Below are positions 53,192 to 63,672 of a DNA stretch of 64,000 bases, in pieces; position 1 is the first letter of the stretch, and each line of letters starts with the position of its first letter. The translations under genes and the position numbers were made by a program. Source of the stretch: Enterococcus sp. HY326 (GTDB taxonomy: Bacteria > Bacillota > Bacilli > Lactobacillales > Enterococcaceae). The stretch covers positions 186,001-250,000 of the forward strand of contig NZ_JANLGQ010000002.1 in assembly GCF_026157065.1 (NCBI RefSeq), read 5' to 3'. The notes beneath the pieces are model-generated. The model saw nothing but the letters and a program-made list of their open reading frames with translations, did not search any database and was not told where the DNA came from.

Positions 53192-53980
53192 ATGAACTTA
53201 TTGGAGAAAACTCGGGAGATTAATCAATTACTGCAACAAAAAAATTCTTTTGATCTAAACACGGAACTGCCCTATGATAAAATGGCCTTAATTCTGGGGG
53301 ATGTCTTGGATAGCAATGCTTATATCATCAGTAAAGAGGGAGCTTTGCTGGGCTACAATGAACGGCATGACGTGAATAACGATCGAGTGAAATCCATGTT
53401 CGTTGAAAAACAGTTTCCCAAAAATTATACAGATCGCGTGGATCTTTTAGACAAAACAGAAGCTAACATTCCAATCGACAGTGCAATGACTGCCTTTCCT
53501 GTGGAATTGCGCAGTGACTTTCCCAACGGTTTAACCACCGTTGTGCCTATCTTTGGAGCAGGAGAACGTTTAGGCACGATTATTTTGTCCCGCATGGAAA
53601 AGAAATTTGATAACGATGATTTGGTATTAGCAGAATACAGTGCCACAGTGGTGGGGATGCAGGTCTTGTATCAAAAATCCCGCAGCATTGAAGATGAAGT
53701 TCGCAGTGCAACAGCGGTGCAAATGGCCGTCAATACTTTATCTTATAGTGAATTAAAAGCTGTGCAGGCCATTTTTAAAGCACTAGATGGCGACGAGGGC
53801 CGTCTGACTGCTTCAAACATTGCAGACGAAATCGGGATTACCCGTTCGGTGATTGTCAACGCACTCCGTAAACTAGAGTCGGCTGGCATTATTGAATCCC
53901 GTTCTTTAGGGATGAAGGGGACTTATTTAAAGGTTTTAAATTCTCGCTTCAAAGAAGAATTAGCTAAGCACGACTACTAA
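53192..53980 (+). CDS. codY: Global transcriptional regulator CodY
   Basis: The 262-residue protein has an N-terminal GAF domain that senses branched-chain amino acids and a C-terminal winged helix (LTASNIADEIGITRSVIVNALRKLES). CodY controls nitrogen, amino acid and virulence genes in Firmicutes. The ATG at 53192 follows GGGAGG, and the shorter form matches family length. It continues the xerC-hslV-hslU order. Confidence 0.97.
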   Translation: MNLLEKTREINQLLQQKNSFDLNTELPYDKMALILGDVLDSNAYIISKEGALLGYNERHDVNNDRVKSMFVEKQFPKNYTDRVDLLDKTEANIPIDSAMTAFPVELRSDFPNGLTTVVPIFGAGERLGTIILSRMEKKFDNDDLVLAEYSATVVGMQVLYQKSRSIEDEVRSATAVQMAVNTLSYSELKAVQAIFKALDGDEGRLTASNIADEIGITRSVIVNALRKLESAGIIESRSLGMKGTYLKVLNSRFKEELAKHDY

Positions 53981-54002
53981 AACAAAAAAGGAGGAGCAGC
54001 GT

Positions 54003-54875
54003 ATGATTACAATTGAAAATCAACAATTACAGGCAACCTTTAGCACACTAGGAGCAGAATTAATTAGCCTTAAGGGGAAAAAGACAAATATTGAATACAT
54101 TTGGAATGGCAATCCTGAATTTTGGAATCGCCATGCGCCTGTGCTCTTTCCTTTTGTGGGGCGTCTAAAGGACAACCAGTATCATTTTGACGGCAAAACG
54201 TATCAGATGGGTCAACACGGTTTTGCCCGGGATATGGAATTTACTATTACACAGCAAGGTCCAACTGATATTACGTTCACTTTAGTTAGCGATGAAAAGA
54301 CAAAGGCCAATTATCCCTTCGATTTTCAGTTGAACATTCGTTATTCAGTTGGTGGTGATGGGCTGATGGTGGTATACGAGGTAGTTAACACGGGTACTGA
54401 CGAGATGTATTTTTCAATTGGCGGACATCCGGCATTTAAAGTACCTTTAGAAGCTGGATTAAATTTTGAAGATTATTTTTTGGATTTTTCGCCAAAAAAA
54501 TCCCGCACTAAGTTACCGTTAGCAGGACCCTATATCGATTTAGATCAAAGAACTTTAGCTCAAACCAATACTGCAATTAGTCTCAGCCATGCGCTTTTCA
54601 AAGAAGATGCTTTAGTGTTTGAAACAAGAGGCTTAAACAGTTATACCATTGCCAGCGAAAAATCGGAACACAGCGTCACCTTGAGCTATTCGGATATGAA
54701 TTTTGTCGGTATTTGGTCACCTTATCCCAAAGAAGCGCCTTTTGTTTGCATTGAACCTTGGTGCGGCGTGGCAGATATCTTGGAAACAACTGGCGAATTG
54801 AGCGAAAAATTTGGCATAAAACACTTGGCTTCTCAAGGGAAATTTACTACCAAATATGCGATTACGGTAAAATAA
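54003..54875 (+). CDS. Aldose 1-epimerase family protein (LacX-like)
   Basis: This 290-residue protein has the galactose mutarotase fold of the LacX-like subgroup. Visible signatures are PVLFPFVGRLKD, GQHGFARDMEF (with one catalytic His), and SIGGHPAFKVPL (second His). It probably interconverts anomers of a hexose or hexose phosphate. GGAGGAGC precedes the ATG, 23 bp after codY. A shared terminator follows. Confidence 0.88.
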   Translation: MITIENQQLQATFSTLGAELISLKGKKTNIEYIWNGNPEFWNRHAPVLFPFVGRLKDNQYHFDGKTYQMGQHGFARDMEFTITQQGPTDITFTLVSDEKTKANYPFDFQLNIRYSVGGDGLMVVYEVVNTGTDEMYFSIGGHPAFKVPLEAGLNFEDYFLDFSPKKSRTKLPLAGPYIDLDQRTLAQTNTAISLSHALFKEDALVFETRGLNSYTIASEKSEHSVTLSYSDMNFVGIWSPYPKEAPFVCIEPWCGVADILETTGELSEKFGIKHLASQGKFTTKYAITVK

Positions 54876-54903
54876 AAAACGTTTGAGTGCTCAAACGTTT
54901 TTC
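54875..54903. terminator. Bidirectional terminator
   Basis: AAAAACGTTTGAG (54875-54887) and CTCAAACGTTTTT (54890-54902) form a perfect stem between the convergent epimerase and plsY genes. Confidence 0.9.
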
Positions 54904-55529
54904 TTGCTACTATTTAAGCCAAAGGGAATCCGACTTTCAGTACCATTTTTTATGCGTTGAATATTTTCCTTGTGACGATAAAAAATGAAGGCGGAGACCC
55001 CGATGGCGATAACGTGCAATAACCAATCCTGCTGTGCCAAAATCCATGGAGCAATGTAGGGAATCACAAAAGTTGAAATAGTAATCAAAACAGCGGCAAT
55101 CATGCTGGATAAACTGACCATACTGGTGATCGCTAAACAGATGATAAAAATGCAACAGCTGTAAATGAAAAATGGCGGCGAATAAGCTAGTAACATACCA
55201 GCACTTGTTGCAACGGCTTTGCCCCCTTTAAATTTGGCGAAAATTGGAAAGGTGTGGCCTAAGATGGCGCAGACACCGAACCAAAGGGGATTGACATTTG
55301 TCAAATGGAAAACCAACGGCAGGCTAGTGGCTAGTGTGCCTTTTAGAATATCCATAAATAAAACGATGGTGCCGGCGGTTTTACCCAGCACACGAAAGGT
55401 ATTGGTAGTTCCGCTATTGCCACTGCCGAATTGACGGATATCCTTATGAAAAAAGATTTTTCCAATCCAAACACCTGAGGGAATTGAGCCTAATAAATAG
55501 GCAATAAGTAGAAAAAATAGTATATTCAT
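54891..55529 (-). CDS. plsY: Glycerol-3-phosphate acyltransferase PlsY
   Basis: The 212-residue integral membrane protein has the PlsY motifs [25 protein letters not shown] and [11 protein letters not shown], with about five membrane helices. It transfers an acyl group from acyl-phosphate to glycerol-3-phosphate, the first step of phospholipid synthesis. GAAGGT precedes the ATG. Its end overlaps the terminator of the opposite gene. It is divergent from the CoA-binding protein gene and close to parE, as is common in Firmicutes. Confidence 0.96.
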   Translation of the reverse strand: MNILFFLLIAYLLGSIPSGVWIGKIFFHKDIRQFGSGNSGTTNTFRVLGKTAGTIVLFMDILKGTLATSLPLVFHLTNVNPLWFGVCAILGHTFPIFAKFKGGKAVATSAGMLLAYSPPFFIYSCCIFIICLAITSMVSLSSMIAAVLITISTFVIPYIAPWILAQQDWLLHVIAIGVSAFIFYRHKENIQRIKNGTESRIPFGLNSSKKNV

Positions 55530-55610
55530 TTTTGACCTTCTTCTTCAGAATTTCTTTGTAAAGTTTAACATGTTTGTCAGGTAAGCTCAATAATAAACGG
55601 AGGGATTATC

Positions 55611-56039
55611 ATGAGTTTTAACAATCCAAGTCAAGAGGTAATTTTTGATTATTTAACGAAAGCTAAAAAAATTGCCATCGTCGGCCTAAGTAATAAAGAG
55701 GACCGCACCAGCTATCGGATTGGAGAGCTTTTACAAGAGCAGGGCTATCAAATTTTCCCTGTTAATCCGGTTTTAGCTGGGCAAACTATTTTAGGAGAAC
55801 CGGTAGCAGCAAGTCTTTTAGACCTTGAAGAGCAAATGGATATTGTTGATATTTTCCGCCGCAGTGAATTTTTACCAGAGGTCGCTGCTGAATTTGCTAA
55901 ACGAAATGATGGTGTTTTTTGGGCTCAGCTTGGCTTAGAAAACGATGAGGCAGCCGAAATTTTACAAGCTGCTGGTAAAAAAGACGTCGTGATGAATCGC
56001 TGCATTAAAATTGAGCTTGCCAAAATGGATATCCGTTAA
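55611..56039 (+). CDS. CoA-binding domain protein (YccU-like)
   Basis: This 142-residue single Rossmann-type CoA-binding domain has IAIVGLSNKEDRTSYRIG near its start and the conserved VNPVLAGQTILGEP and FWAQLGLENDEAA segments. Members bind CoA but have no agreed enzymatic role. AACGGAGGG precedes the ATG. The gap to parE is 351 bp. Confidence 0.9.
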   Translation: MSFNNPSQEVIFDYLTKAKKIAIVGLSNKEDRTSYRIGELLQEQGYQIFPVNPVLAGQTILGEPVAASLLDLEEQMDIVDIFRRSEFLPEVAAEFAKRNDGVFWAQLGLENDEAAEILQAAGKKDVVMNRCIKIELAKMDIR

Positions 56040-56055
56040 TTTTTGAAAAAAAACA

Positions 56056-56218
56056 GCCAAATACCTGAACTATTTTTGACGAAACCTTCAAGAGGATGTA
56101 TGGTAACAAAGCATCCGTTCTTTCCGCTGATCTGCTGTCTGCTTCGTTTTATGACAGTGATAGTCAGTATCAGAACAATTGAAGACGGTTAAAAGTAGTC
56201 GGGTATTTTATTTTTGGC
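56056..56218 (+). ncRNA. Candidate structured RNA or MITE-like element upstream of parE
   Basis: The ends of this gene-free block are imperfectly complementary: GCCAAA-TACC and GACGAAACC on the left against GGTT, AGTAGTC, GGGTATTT and TTTGGC on the right. Inside, GGATG/CATCC (near 56094-56120) and CTGTC/GACAG (near 56147) form further hairpins. This multi-stem pattern suits a structured RNA or small inverted-repeat element. I do not recognise a known riboswitch class. Confidence 0.4.
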
Positions 56219-56242
56219 AAACTATATGACATAATAAATTGT

Positions 56243-56256
56243 TTGACTCGAGTCAA
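56243..56256. promoter_or_regulatory. Perfect palindrome upstream of parE
   Basis: TTGACTCGAGTCAA is a perfect 14-nt palindrome, also containing a TTGACT -35-like box, 134 bp before parE. It may be an operator; the binding protein is unknown. Confidence 0.4.
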
Positions 56257-56302
56257 GAAATTCTAGGAGATTAATTTTTTTAAAAAAGTTTCTTAAAAAT
56301 TT

Positions 56303-56311
56303 TTATCCACA
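56303..56311 (+). promoter_or_regulatory. DnaA box upstream of parE
   Basis: TTATCCACA is a perfect match to the DnaA box consensus TTATNCACA, 79 bp before the parE start. A single box may allow DnaA control of topoisomerase IV but can also occur by chance. Confidence 0.4.
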
Positions 56312-56390
56312 TTTCATAATAGTTTATGATAAGATAGTTGCAGTATTTTTGAAATAAGTTAAAAGTAGTGAGTATGAAGGGGTTTTTTAG

Positions 56391-58439
56391 ATGCCTAAAG
56401 CAAAAAGTAATGAATACAATGACGCCTCGATTCAGGTATTGGAGGGTCTTGAGGCAGTCCGCAAACGGCCAGGAATGTATATTGGTTCCACCGATAGCCG
56501 CGGTTTGCACCATCTAGTTTATGAAATCGTCGATAATGCTGTCGATGAAGCACTCTCTGGCTTCGGGAATGAAATCGATGTAACGATTCATCCGGATAAT
56601 AGTATCAGCGTAGCGGACTATGGTCGGGGAATGCCTGTCGGGATGCACGCTTCTGGTAAGCCCACCGTCCAAGTTATTTTTACCGTCTTGCATGCCGGTG
56701 GGAAATTCGGTCAGGGCGGCTATAAAACTTCCGGTGGTCTGCATGGTGTTGGGGCCAGCGTGGTGAACGCTCTTTCTAGCTGGCTAGATGTCATCATTGT
56801 GCGGGATGGTGTCGAATATGAAATGAAATTTAAAAACGGCGGTCAGCCGGTGGGAACCCTGAAAAAAATCGGTAAAACTAAAAAGAAAAATGGCACACTA
56901 GTTCATTTTCTACCGGATGATACGATTTTTTCAGCGACTAAATTTTCTTACGAAACACTGTCTGAGCGTTTGAGAGAATCAGCTTTTCTTTTACGAGGCG
57001 TCAAAATTACGTTGACAGACTTAAGAGGAGAGGAAGCCGTTGAAGAAGTTTTCTTTTTTGAAGAAGGTATCAAAGAATTTGTTGATTATTTAAACGAAGA
57101 AAAAGATACGTTGACTCCGGTTGTTTATTTCTCCGGTGAAAAAGAAGGCATCGAAGTCGAATTAGCTTATCAATACAACGATGGCTACTCTGAAAATGTT
57201 TTGTCCTTTGTCAATAACGTTCGGACTAAAGATGGCGGAACCCACGAAGTCGGCATGAAGACTTCCATGACCAAAGCTTATAATGAATATGCCCGCAAGG
57301 TCGGTCTGTTAAAAGAAAAAGACAAAAATCTTGAAGGCAGCGATTTTCGTGAAGGCTTAGCGGCGGTGCTCTCGATTCGCGTGCCAGAAAACCTATTGCA
57401 GTTTGAAGGACAAACAAAAGAGAAGCTTGGGACACCAGCAGCTAGAAATGTCGTCGACAATGTCGTCGGCGAACAGATGGGCTTTTACCTGCAGGAAAAT
57501 AGCGAAATGAGTCAGATGCTGATTCGTAAGGCGATTAAAGCCAGAGAAGCTCGAGAAGCTGCCCGCAAAGCCAGAGAAGAAAGCCGTAACGGAAAAAAAC
57601 GTAAAAAAGGTGAATCCCTTTTATCTGGTAAGCTGACGCCAGCCCAATCGAGAAATGCGAAACGCAATGAACTGTATTTAGTCGAAGGCGATTCGGCCGG
57701 AGGCTCTGCTAAGCAAGGCCGTGATCGGAAGTTTCAAGCAATTTTGCCTTTACGAGGTAAGGTTATCAACACTGAAAAAGCCAAGATGCAGGATATTTTG
57801 AAAAACGAAGAAATCAATACGATGATTTATACGATTGGCGCGGGAGTTGGTCCGGAATTTTCAATTGAGGACTGTAATTACGATAAAGTTATTATCATGA
57901 CCGATGCCGATACCGATGGTGCTCATATTCAAGTCTTGTTGCTAACCTTCTTTTATCGCTACATGAAGCCTTTAATTGAAGCAGGCAAAGTGTATATCGC
58001 TTTGCCGCCTTTATACAAAGTATCTAAAGGCGCCGGCAAAAAGCAAGTTGTCGAATATGCTTGGACGGATGAAGAATTGCAAGATGTCACTAAAAAAGTG
58101 GGCAAAGGCTACATGCTGCAGCGTTACAAAGGTCTTGGGGAAATGAATGCCGATCAGCTGTGGGAAACGACGATGAATCCAGATACGAGAACCTTGATTC
58201 GGGTTCGAATTGATGACGGTGCGTTGGCAGAACGCCGAGTCACCACCTTGATGGGTGATAAAGTTGAACCCCGTCGGAAATGGATTGAAAGCCATGTCCA
58301 ATTTACCTTGGAGGAAGATGGCAGTATCTTAGATCGTCAAGAAGAAGGTGCCGTTGCAATGGCAGCTGTGGAGACATCTGACTCAGTAGAAAATGAAATT
58401 TCTGAAGTTGAGAACATTAGTTTATTTGAAGACGAGTAA
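56391..58439 (+). CDS. parE: DNA topoisomerase IV subunit B ParE
   Basis: The 682-residue protein has the GHKL ATPase domain (EIVDNAVDEAL, DYGRGMPVGMH, TSGGLHGVGASVVNALS), transducer, and Toprim domain with EGDSAGGSAKQGRDR and DTDGAHI. It pairs with ParC to decatenate chromosomes. The absence of a gyrA-type neighbour and the parC gene next door identify it as ParE, not GyrB. Confidence 0.97.
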   Translation: MPKAKSNEYNDASIQVLEGLEAVRKRPGMYIGSTDSRGLHHLVYEIVDNAVDEALSGFGNEIDVTIHPDNSISVADYGRGMPVGMHASGKPTVQVIFTVLHAGGKFGQGGYKTSGGLHGVGASVVNALSSWLDVIIVRDGVEYEMKFKNGGQPVGTLKKIGKTKKKNGTLVHFLPDDTIFSATKFSYETLSERLRESAFLLRGVKITLTDLRGEEAVEEVFFFEEGIKEFVDYLNEEKDTLTPVVYFSGEKEGIEVELAYQYNDGYSENVLSFVNNVRTKDGGTHEVGMKTSMTKAYNEYARKVGLLKEKDKNLEGSDFREGLAAVLSIRVPENLLQFEGQTKEKLGTPAARNVVDNVVGEQMGFYLQENSEMSQMLIRKAIKAREAREAARKAREESRNGKKRKKGESLLSGKLTPAQSRNAKRNELYLVEGDSAGGSAKQGRDRKFQAILPLRGKVINTEKAKMQDILKNEEINTMIYTIGAGVGPEFSIEDCNYDKVIIMTDADTDGAHIQVLLLTFFYRYMKPLIEAGKVYIALPPLYKVSKGAGKKQVVEYAWTDEELQDVTKKVGKGYMLQRYKGLGEMNADQLWETTMNPDTRTLIRVRIDDGALAERRVTTLMGDKVEPRRKWIESHVQFTLEEDGSILDRQEEGAVAMAAVETSDSVENEISEVENISLFEDE

Positions 58440-58481
58440 TATCTGTCTTTAAGAAAAGCGCTATGAGAAAGGAACAAACTT

Positions 58482-60938
58482 GTGGAAAAACGACAAGAGA
58501 TTCAAGAACTAACCCTTGAAAACGTCATGGGAGATCGTTTTGGTCGCTATTCAAAATATATTATCCAAGAACGGGCTTTGCCAGATATTCGTGATGGTCT
58601 AAAGCCGGTTCAGCGGCGAATTTTATTTTCAATGGACAAAGACGGCAACACCTTTGATAAGGGCTTTAGAAAATCGGCAAAATCCGTCGGGAATATCATG
58701 GGGAATTATCATCCCCATGGTGACAGCAGTATCTATGAGGCAATGGTGCGGATGAGCCAAGATTGGAAGCTGCGGGAAGTTTTAATTGAAATGCACGGCA
58801 ATAACGGTAGCATGGACGGTGATCCGCCGGCTGCGATGCGTTATACAGAAGCCCGCCTTTCTGAATTGAGCGGTGAATTGTTGCGGGATATTGAAAAAGA
58901 GACCGTTGACTTTGTCTGGAATTTCGATGATACCGAAAAAGAACCAACTGTTTTGCCGGCAAAATTCCCCAATTTATTAGTCAACGGTTCCACTGGGATT
59001 TCCGCAGGTTACGCCACAGAAATTCCGACCCATAATTTAGGCGAGGTCATTGATGGTACAATTCATTTAGTCGATCATCCAAATGCAACGTTGGAAAAAT
59101 TAATGACCTTTATTCCTGGACCGGATTTTCCGACTGGCGGCATTTTGCAGGGGAAAGAAGAAATTCGCAAAGCCTATGAAACCGGCCGGGGAAAAGTAAT
59201 TTTGCGGTCCTTAACACGGATTGAAGATATTAAAGGCGGCAAACAGCAAATTGTTATCAATGAAATTCCTTATGAAGTCAATAAAGCCAATCTTGTCAAA
59301 AAGATGGATGAGATTCGTTTGACTAAACGAATTGACGGAATTGCTGAAGTGCGGGATGAAAGTGACCGGACTGGCCTGCAGATTGTGGTGGAATTAAAAA
59401 AAGATGTCAATGCTCAAGGGGTTTTAAATTATTTATTTAAAAATACTGAGCTGCAGATTAATTATAATTTCAACATGGTCGCTATTGATAATATGACACC
59501 CCATCAAGTTGGTTTGAAACGTATTTTGGAAAGCTATATCACCCATCGTAAAGGAGTGATTATTAAACGCAGTCAATATGAATTAAACAAAGCGGAAAAA
59601 CGCGCTCATATTGTCGACGGTTTAATTAAGGCCTTGTCCATTCTTGATGAAGTGATTGCGGTGATCCGTGGTAGTAAAGATAAAAAAGATTCTAAAAATA
59701 ATTTAGTTGCCCGCTTTGATTTTACAGAAGAGCAGGCAGAAGCGATTGTGACTTTGCAGCTGTATCGTTTGACCAATACAGATATCACACAGATGCAACA
59801 GGAACAGCAAGATTTACAAGCAACAATTGCTGAGCTGAAAAAAATTATTGAAGATGAAGGCGAACTGTTAAAAGTTCTCAAGTCAGAGTTAAGAGACGTT
59901 AAGAAAAAATACGCCAACAAACGCCTGACAAAAATTGAAGATGAAATCCAAGAAATTACAATTGATACGAAGGTCTTGATTGCCCAAGAAGATGTTGCGG
60001 TCACGGTCACCAGAGAAGGGTACATCAAACGCAGTAGCCTACGGTCCTATAGTGCTTCTAAGCCGGAAGAAATCGGTATGAAGGATGGCGACCATATTTT
60101 ATATAGCGGTCAGCTGAATACGTTAGATCATTTACTCTTGGTTACTAATAAGGCCAATGTAATTTATCGGCCGGTGCATGAACTGCCGGATTTAAAATGG
60201 AAAGACCTAGGCGAGCATATTTCTCAAACGATTCTCAATTTAGCAATTGATGAAGCCATTATTGGTGTCTTTCCTTACAGTGACATTTCTGAGACGAAAA
60301 ATTTCGTCTTTATCAGTAAAAATGGTTTGATTAAACAAACGGCCATGAAGGAATTTGAACCATGGCGGACTTATAAGAGTCGGCCTGCCAGCTGTATGAA
60401 ATTTAAAACCGATGACGATGCACTGGTTGCCAGCTACTTGACTGATGCTGTTGCGGATTTAGATGTTTTCTTAGTTAGTTACCGTGGCTTTGGTCTGCGC
60501 TATCCACTGAAGGAAGTTCCAGTGGTGGGAGCGAAGGCAGCTGGTGTTAAATCAATGAACTTGAAGGACGGCGACTACGTTGTCAATGGCCTTTTAGTTT
60601 ACAGCGAAGGGGACAACCCGATCATCATGGTGACACAGCGGGGAGCAGTTAAACGGATGCTGGCACAAGAGCTGACTCAGCTAGGTCGGGCTAAGCGAGG
60701 ACTAATGGTGCTGCGGGAATTGAAAAATAATCCTCATCGGGTCTTTTATATGGGAGCGTCAAACGGTGATTCTTTAATTCTACTGGGAAATAATGGTGAA
60801 CAAAAAGAATTAATTCCGGCTGATATCCCAATTAATGATCGAACTTCAAATGGTTCTTTTGCCATGGATGAAAAACAAACGGGCGGTATCGCTGAAGTCT
60901 ACATTAAAAAGTCACCCAAAATTCTTGAAAACGACTAA
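58482..60938 (+). CDS. parC: DNA topoisomerase IV subunit A ParC
   Basis: This 818-residue protein has the winged helix and tower domains with catalytic tyrosine Y121 (AAMRYTEARLS) and a C-terminal beta-pinwheel from about residue 500. The quinolone-determining region reads HPHGDSSIYEAM, with S82 and E86 (equivalent to the E. coli ParC S80 and E84) wild type. The start is a GTG with GAAAGGA upstream, 42 bp after parE. Confidence 0.97.
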   Translation: MEKRQEIQELTLENVMGDRFGRYSKYIIQERALPDIRDGLKPVQRRILFSMDKDGNTFDKGFRKSAKSVGNIMGNYHPHGDSSIYEAMVRMSQDWKLREVLIEMHGNNGSMDGDPPAAMRYTEARLSELSGELLRDIEKETVDFVWNFDDTEKEPTVLPAKFPNLLVNGSTGISAGYATEIPTHNLGEVIDGTIHLVDHPNATLEKLMTFIPGPDFPTGGILQGKEEIRKAYETGRGKVILRSLTRIEDIKGGKQQIVINEIPYEVNKANLVKKMDEIRLTKRIDGIAEVRDESDRTGLQIVVELKKDVNAQGVLNYLFKNTELQINYNFNMVAIDNMTPHQVGLKRILESYITHRKGVIIKRSQYELNKAEKRAHIVDGLIKALSILDEVIAVIRGSKDKKDSKNNLVARFDFTEEQAEAIVTLQLYRLTNTDITQMQQEQQDLQATIAELKKIIEDEGELLKVLKSELRDVKKKYANKRLTKIEDEIQEITIDTKVLIAQEDVAVTVTREGYIKRSSLRSYSASKPEEIGMKDGDHILYSGQLNTLDHLLLVTNKANVIYRPVHELPDLKWKDLGEHISQTILNLAIDEAIIGVFPYSDISETKNFVFISKNGLIKQTAMKEFEPWRTYKSRPASCMKFKTDDDALVASYLTDAVADLDVFLVSYRGFGLRYPLKEVPVVGAKAAGVKSMNLKDGDYVVNGLLVYSEGDNPIIMVTQRGAVKRMLAQELTQLGRAKRGLMVLRELKNNPHRVFYMGASNGDSLILLGNNGEQKELIPADIPINDRTSNGSFAMDEKQTGGIAEVYIKKSPKILEND

Positions 60939-60940
60939 CA

Positions 60941-60998
60941 CTGTTACAGATTCTGTAACAGATGCTCTTTCTGTTTTAGTACAGAAAGGGTCTTTTTT
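60941..60998 (+). terminator. Two hairpins, terminator of parEC
   Basis: CTGTTACAG/CTGTAACAG (60941-60949 with 60953-60961), then CTCTTTCTGT/ACAGAAAGGG (60965-60974 with 60981-60990) running into seven T. The second is the likely terminator. Confidence 0.75.
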
Positions 60999-61138
60999 TG
61001 CTCCTGTTTATTCTGATTTTTAATAAATATTAAGTTTTATTAAAACGTTCACAAGAGTGTAAATGGCTTTAAATCAAAGTTTATGTCAATTTAAAAAACA
61101 AATATTTCTGAGATGTTAAAAAATCTACAAGCAAAGGC

Positions 61139-61166
61139 TTGCAAAATGATTCGAACGTGTTATACT
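61139..61166 (+). promoter_or_regulatory. Promoter of pflB
   Basis: TTGCAA (61139-61144) and TATACT (61161-61166) are 16 bp apart, 51 bp before the pflB start. Confidence 0.65.
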
Positions 61167-61217
61167 ATCGTTGTAAAGCTGTTATGGTTTTAAAAGACAT
61201 TGAGGGGGTCTTCACAA

Positions 61218-63497
61218 ATGGCAACAACAACTAATATCGATACTAAAAAAGCAGAACAATGGCAAGGATTTAAAGGCGGCGAATGGGAACATTCAGTTAA
61301 CACTCGTGACTTTATCCAAAAGAACTATACTGAATATCGCGGTGACGATAGCTTCTTAGAACCAATCGCACCAAGCACTGATAAATTATGGACTAAATTG
61401 CAAGAGCTGTTTGAAGTTCAACACGAACAAAACGGTGTGTATGACATGGATACAACTAATCCTGCAACAATTACTTCTCATGGTCCTGGCTACCTAATCA
61501 AAGAAGAAGAAAAAATTGTTGGCTTGCAAACTGATGTACCTTTGAAACAAGCATTCATGCCTTTTGGCGGCATCAACATGGCTAACAACTCATTAAAATC
61601 TAATGGTTACGAAGTTGATGAAGAGATGACTCACATCTTCACAGACTACCGTAAAACACATAACCAAGGTGTGTTTGATGTTTACACAGCTGATATGAGA
61701 GCTGCTCGTAAAAATAAAATTATCACTGGTTTACCAGATGCTTATGGCCGCGGCCGGATCATCGGCGACTATCGTCGGATTGCTTTATACGGAATTGATT
61801 ACTTAATGGCTGAAAAGAAAAAAGACCATGACAATACTGGTAATAAAGTAATGACCGATGACGTGATTCGTCTTCGTGAAGAAATCATGGAGCAATACCG
61901 TGCCTTAAACGACTTGAAGAAAATGGCTGCTTCTTACGGCTTTGATATTTCTCGCCCAGCAGCAAACGCTCAAGAAGCTATCCAATGGTTATACTTCGGT
62001 TACCTTGGCGCTATCAAATCTCAAAATGGTGCAGCAATGTCAATTGGACGGATTTCTGCTTTCTTAGATATCTACATCCAACGTGACTTAGACAATGGTG
62101 CGATTACTGAATTTGAAGCACAAGAATTAATCGACCATTTAATCATGAAATTAAGAATGGTTAAATTTGCTCGGACGCCTGAATACAACCAATTATTCTC
62201 TGGTTACCCAATCTGGGCTACTTTATCAATCGCTGGTATGGGTCTTGACGGCCGTTCATTAGTTACTAAAAATGACTTCCGGATCTTACACACATTGACA
62301 AACATGGGACCTTCTCCAGAACCAAACTTGACTGTTTTGTATTCTTCTCATTTACCAGAAGGCTTCAGAACTTACTCTGCTAAAATTGCGAAAGAAAGTT
62401 CATCTATCCAATTTGAAAATGATGACTTATTACGCACTCACTGGGGTTCTGATGACACTGCCATCGCTTGTTGTGTATCTGCAACAGTTATGGGTAAAGA
62501 CATGCAATTCTTTGGCGCTCGTGCGAACTTAGCAAAAGCTGTTTTATATGCAATTAACGGCGGCGTGGATGAAAAAACTAAAGCACAAGTTGCTCCTAAA
62601 TATCGTCCAATGACTGGTGATACAATTGATTTCGAAGCTTTCATGGATCGTTACAAAGATATCTTAGACTGGTTAGCTGAACTTTATGTGAATACTTTAA
62701 ATGTGATTCATTACATGCATGACAAATATGCTTATGAAGCTCCACAATTAGCATTGATGGACAGCGATTTGAAACGTACTTTTGCAACAGGAATTGCTGG
62801 TATCTCTCACGCAACTGATTCAATCATGGCAATCAAACACGGCAATGTTCAAGTTGTTCGTGATGAAGACGGCATGGCAATTGATTACATCCCGCAAAAC
62901 GAGTTCCCAACTTACGGAAACGATAACGAAGAAGCGGATGCAATGGCAAACTGGATCGTGAAATACTTCATGGACCAAATCAACCGTCAACACACTTACC
63001 GTAACTCAATGCCAACATTGTCATTGTTAACCATCACTTCAAACGTGGTCTACGGAAAAGCAACTGGTAACACTCCTGATGGACGTCGTGCTGGCAAACC
63101 ATTAGCACCAGGTGCCAACCCAAGTTATCAAGACGGCAAATTCTTAGGTGAAAAGAACGGCTTATTGGCTTCATTGAATTCAACAGCTCGTTTAGAATAT
63201 ACTAACGCTCAAGATGGTATTTCAAATACTCAAACAATCAATCCAAACGGCTTAGGTAAAGACGAAGAAACTCGCATCAACAACCTACGCAATGTAATGG
63301 ACGGCTACTTTGACAAAGGTGGCTACCACTTGAACGTGAACGTATTTACGAACGAATTGTTATTGGATGCGCAAGCTCACCCTGAAAAATACCCTAACTT
63401 AACTATCCGGGTATCAGGTTATGCTGTTAAATTCCGTGACTTAACTCCTGAACAACAAGCTGACGTGATTGCTAGAACTTCCCACGACAGACTTTAA
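61218..63497 (+). CDS. pflB: Pyruvate formate-lyase
   Basis: The 759-residue enzyme has the active-site Cys-Cys pair in [14 protein letters not shown] and the C-terminal glycyl radical site in RVSGYAVKF (G734). It cleaves pyruvate with CoA to acetyl-CoA and formate without oxygen, a main route of mixed-acid fermentation. The ATG at 61218 follows GAGGGGG and gives the family length; the frame is open to 61200. Its activase gene follows after a terminator. The codon choice is that of a highly expressed gene (many CAA, GGT, GTT). Confidence 0.97.
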   Translation: MATTTNIDTKKAEQWQGFKGGEWEHSVNTRDFIQKNYTEYRGDDSFLEPIAPSTDKLWTKLQELFEVQHEQNGVYDMDTTNPATITSHGPGYLIKEEEKIVGLQTDVPLKQAFMPFGGINMANNSLKSNGYEVDEEMTHIFTDYRKTHNQGVFDVYTADMRAARKNKIITGLPDAYGRGRIIGDYRRIALYGIDYLMAEKKKDHDNTGNKVMTDDVIRLREEIMEQYRALNDLKKMAASYGFDISRPAANAQEAIQWLYFGYLGAIKSQNGAAMSIGRISAFLDIYIQRDLDNGAITEFEAQELIDHLIMKLRMVKFARTPEYNQLFSGYPIWATLSIAGMGLDGRSLVTKNDFRILHTLTNMGPSPEPNLTVLYSSHLPEGFRTYSAKIAKESSSIQFENDDLLRTHWGSDDTAIACCVSATVMGKDMQFFGARANLAKAVLYAINGGVDEKTKAQVAPKYRPMTGDTIDFEAFMDRYKDILDWLAELYVNTLNVIHYMHDKYAYEAPQLALMDSDLKRTFATGIAGISHATDSIMAIKHGNVQVVRDEDGMAIDYIPQNEFPTYGNDNEEADAMANWIVKYFMDQINRQHTYRNSMPTLSLLTITSNVVYGKATGNTPDGRRAGKPLAPGANPSYQDGKFLGEKNGLLASLNSTARLEYTNAQDGISNTQTINPNGLGKDEETRINNLRNVMDGYFDKGGYHLNVNVFTNELLLDAQAHPEKYPNLTIRVSGYAVKFRDLTPEQQADVIARTSHDRL

Positions 63498-63518
63498 GAT
63501 TTATTAGTCTAAATAGTG

Positions 63519-63563
63519 CTGCCTCTTCAGTTGAATAGCTTTCGCTGAAGAGGCAGTTTTTTT
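63519..63563 (+). terminator. Strong terminator between pflB and pflA
   Basis: CTGCCTCTTCAG (63519-63530) pairs perfectly with CTGAAGAGGCAG (63545-63556), followed by seven T. It would make pflA much less abundant than pflB. Confidence 0.9.
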
Positions 63564-63672
63564 GATTGCAGGTTTCATTCGTGTTATCCTTCAATTATTG
63601 TTACATAAAGAAAAAAATGACGACTTTCTTCAGAAGCAATTCTGATTGATTATAGATGGGATGCGATGAGAT

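Noticed and set aside
58482..60938. Fluoroquinolone resistance mutation in ParC
   Set aside because: The region reads HPHGDSSIYEAM with S82 and E86 intact, the wild-type state.
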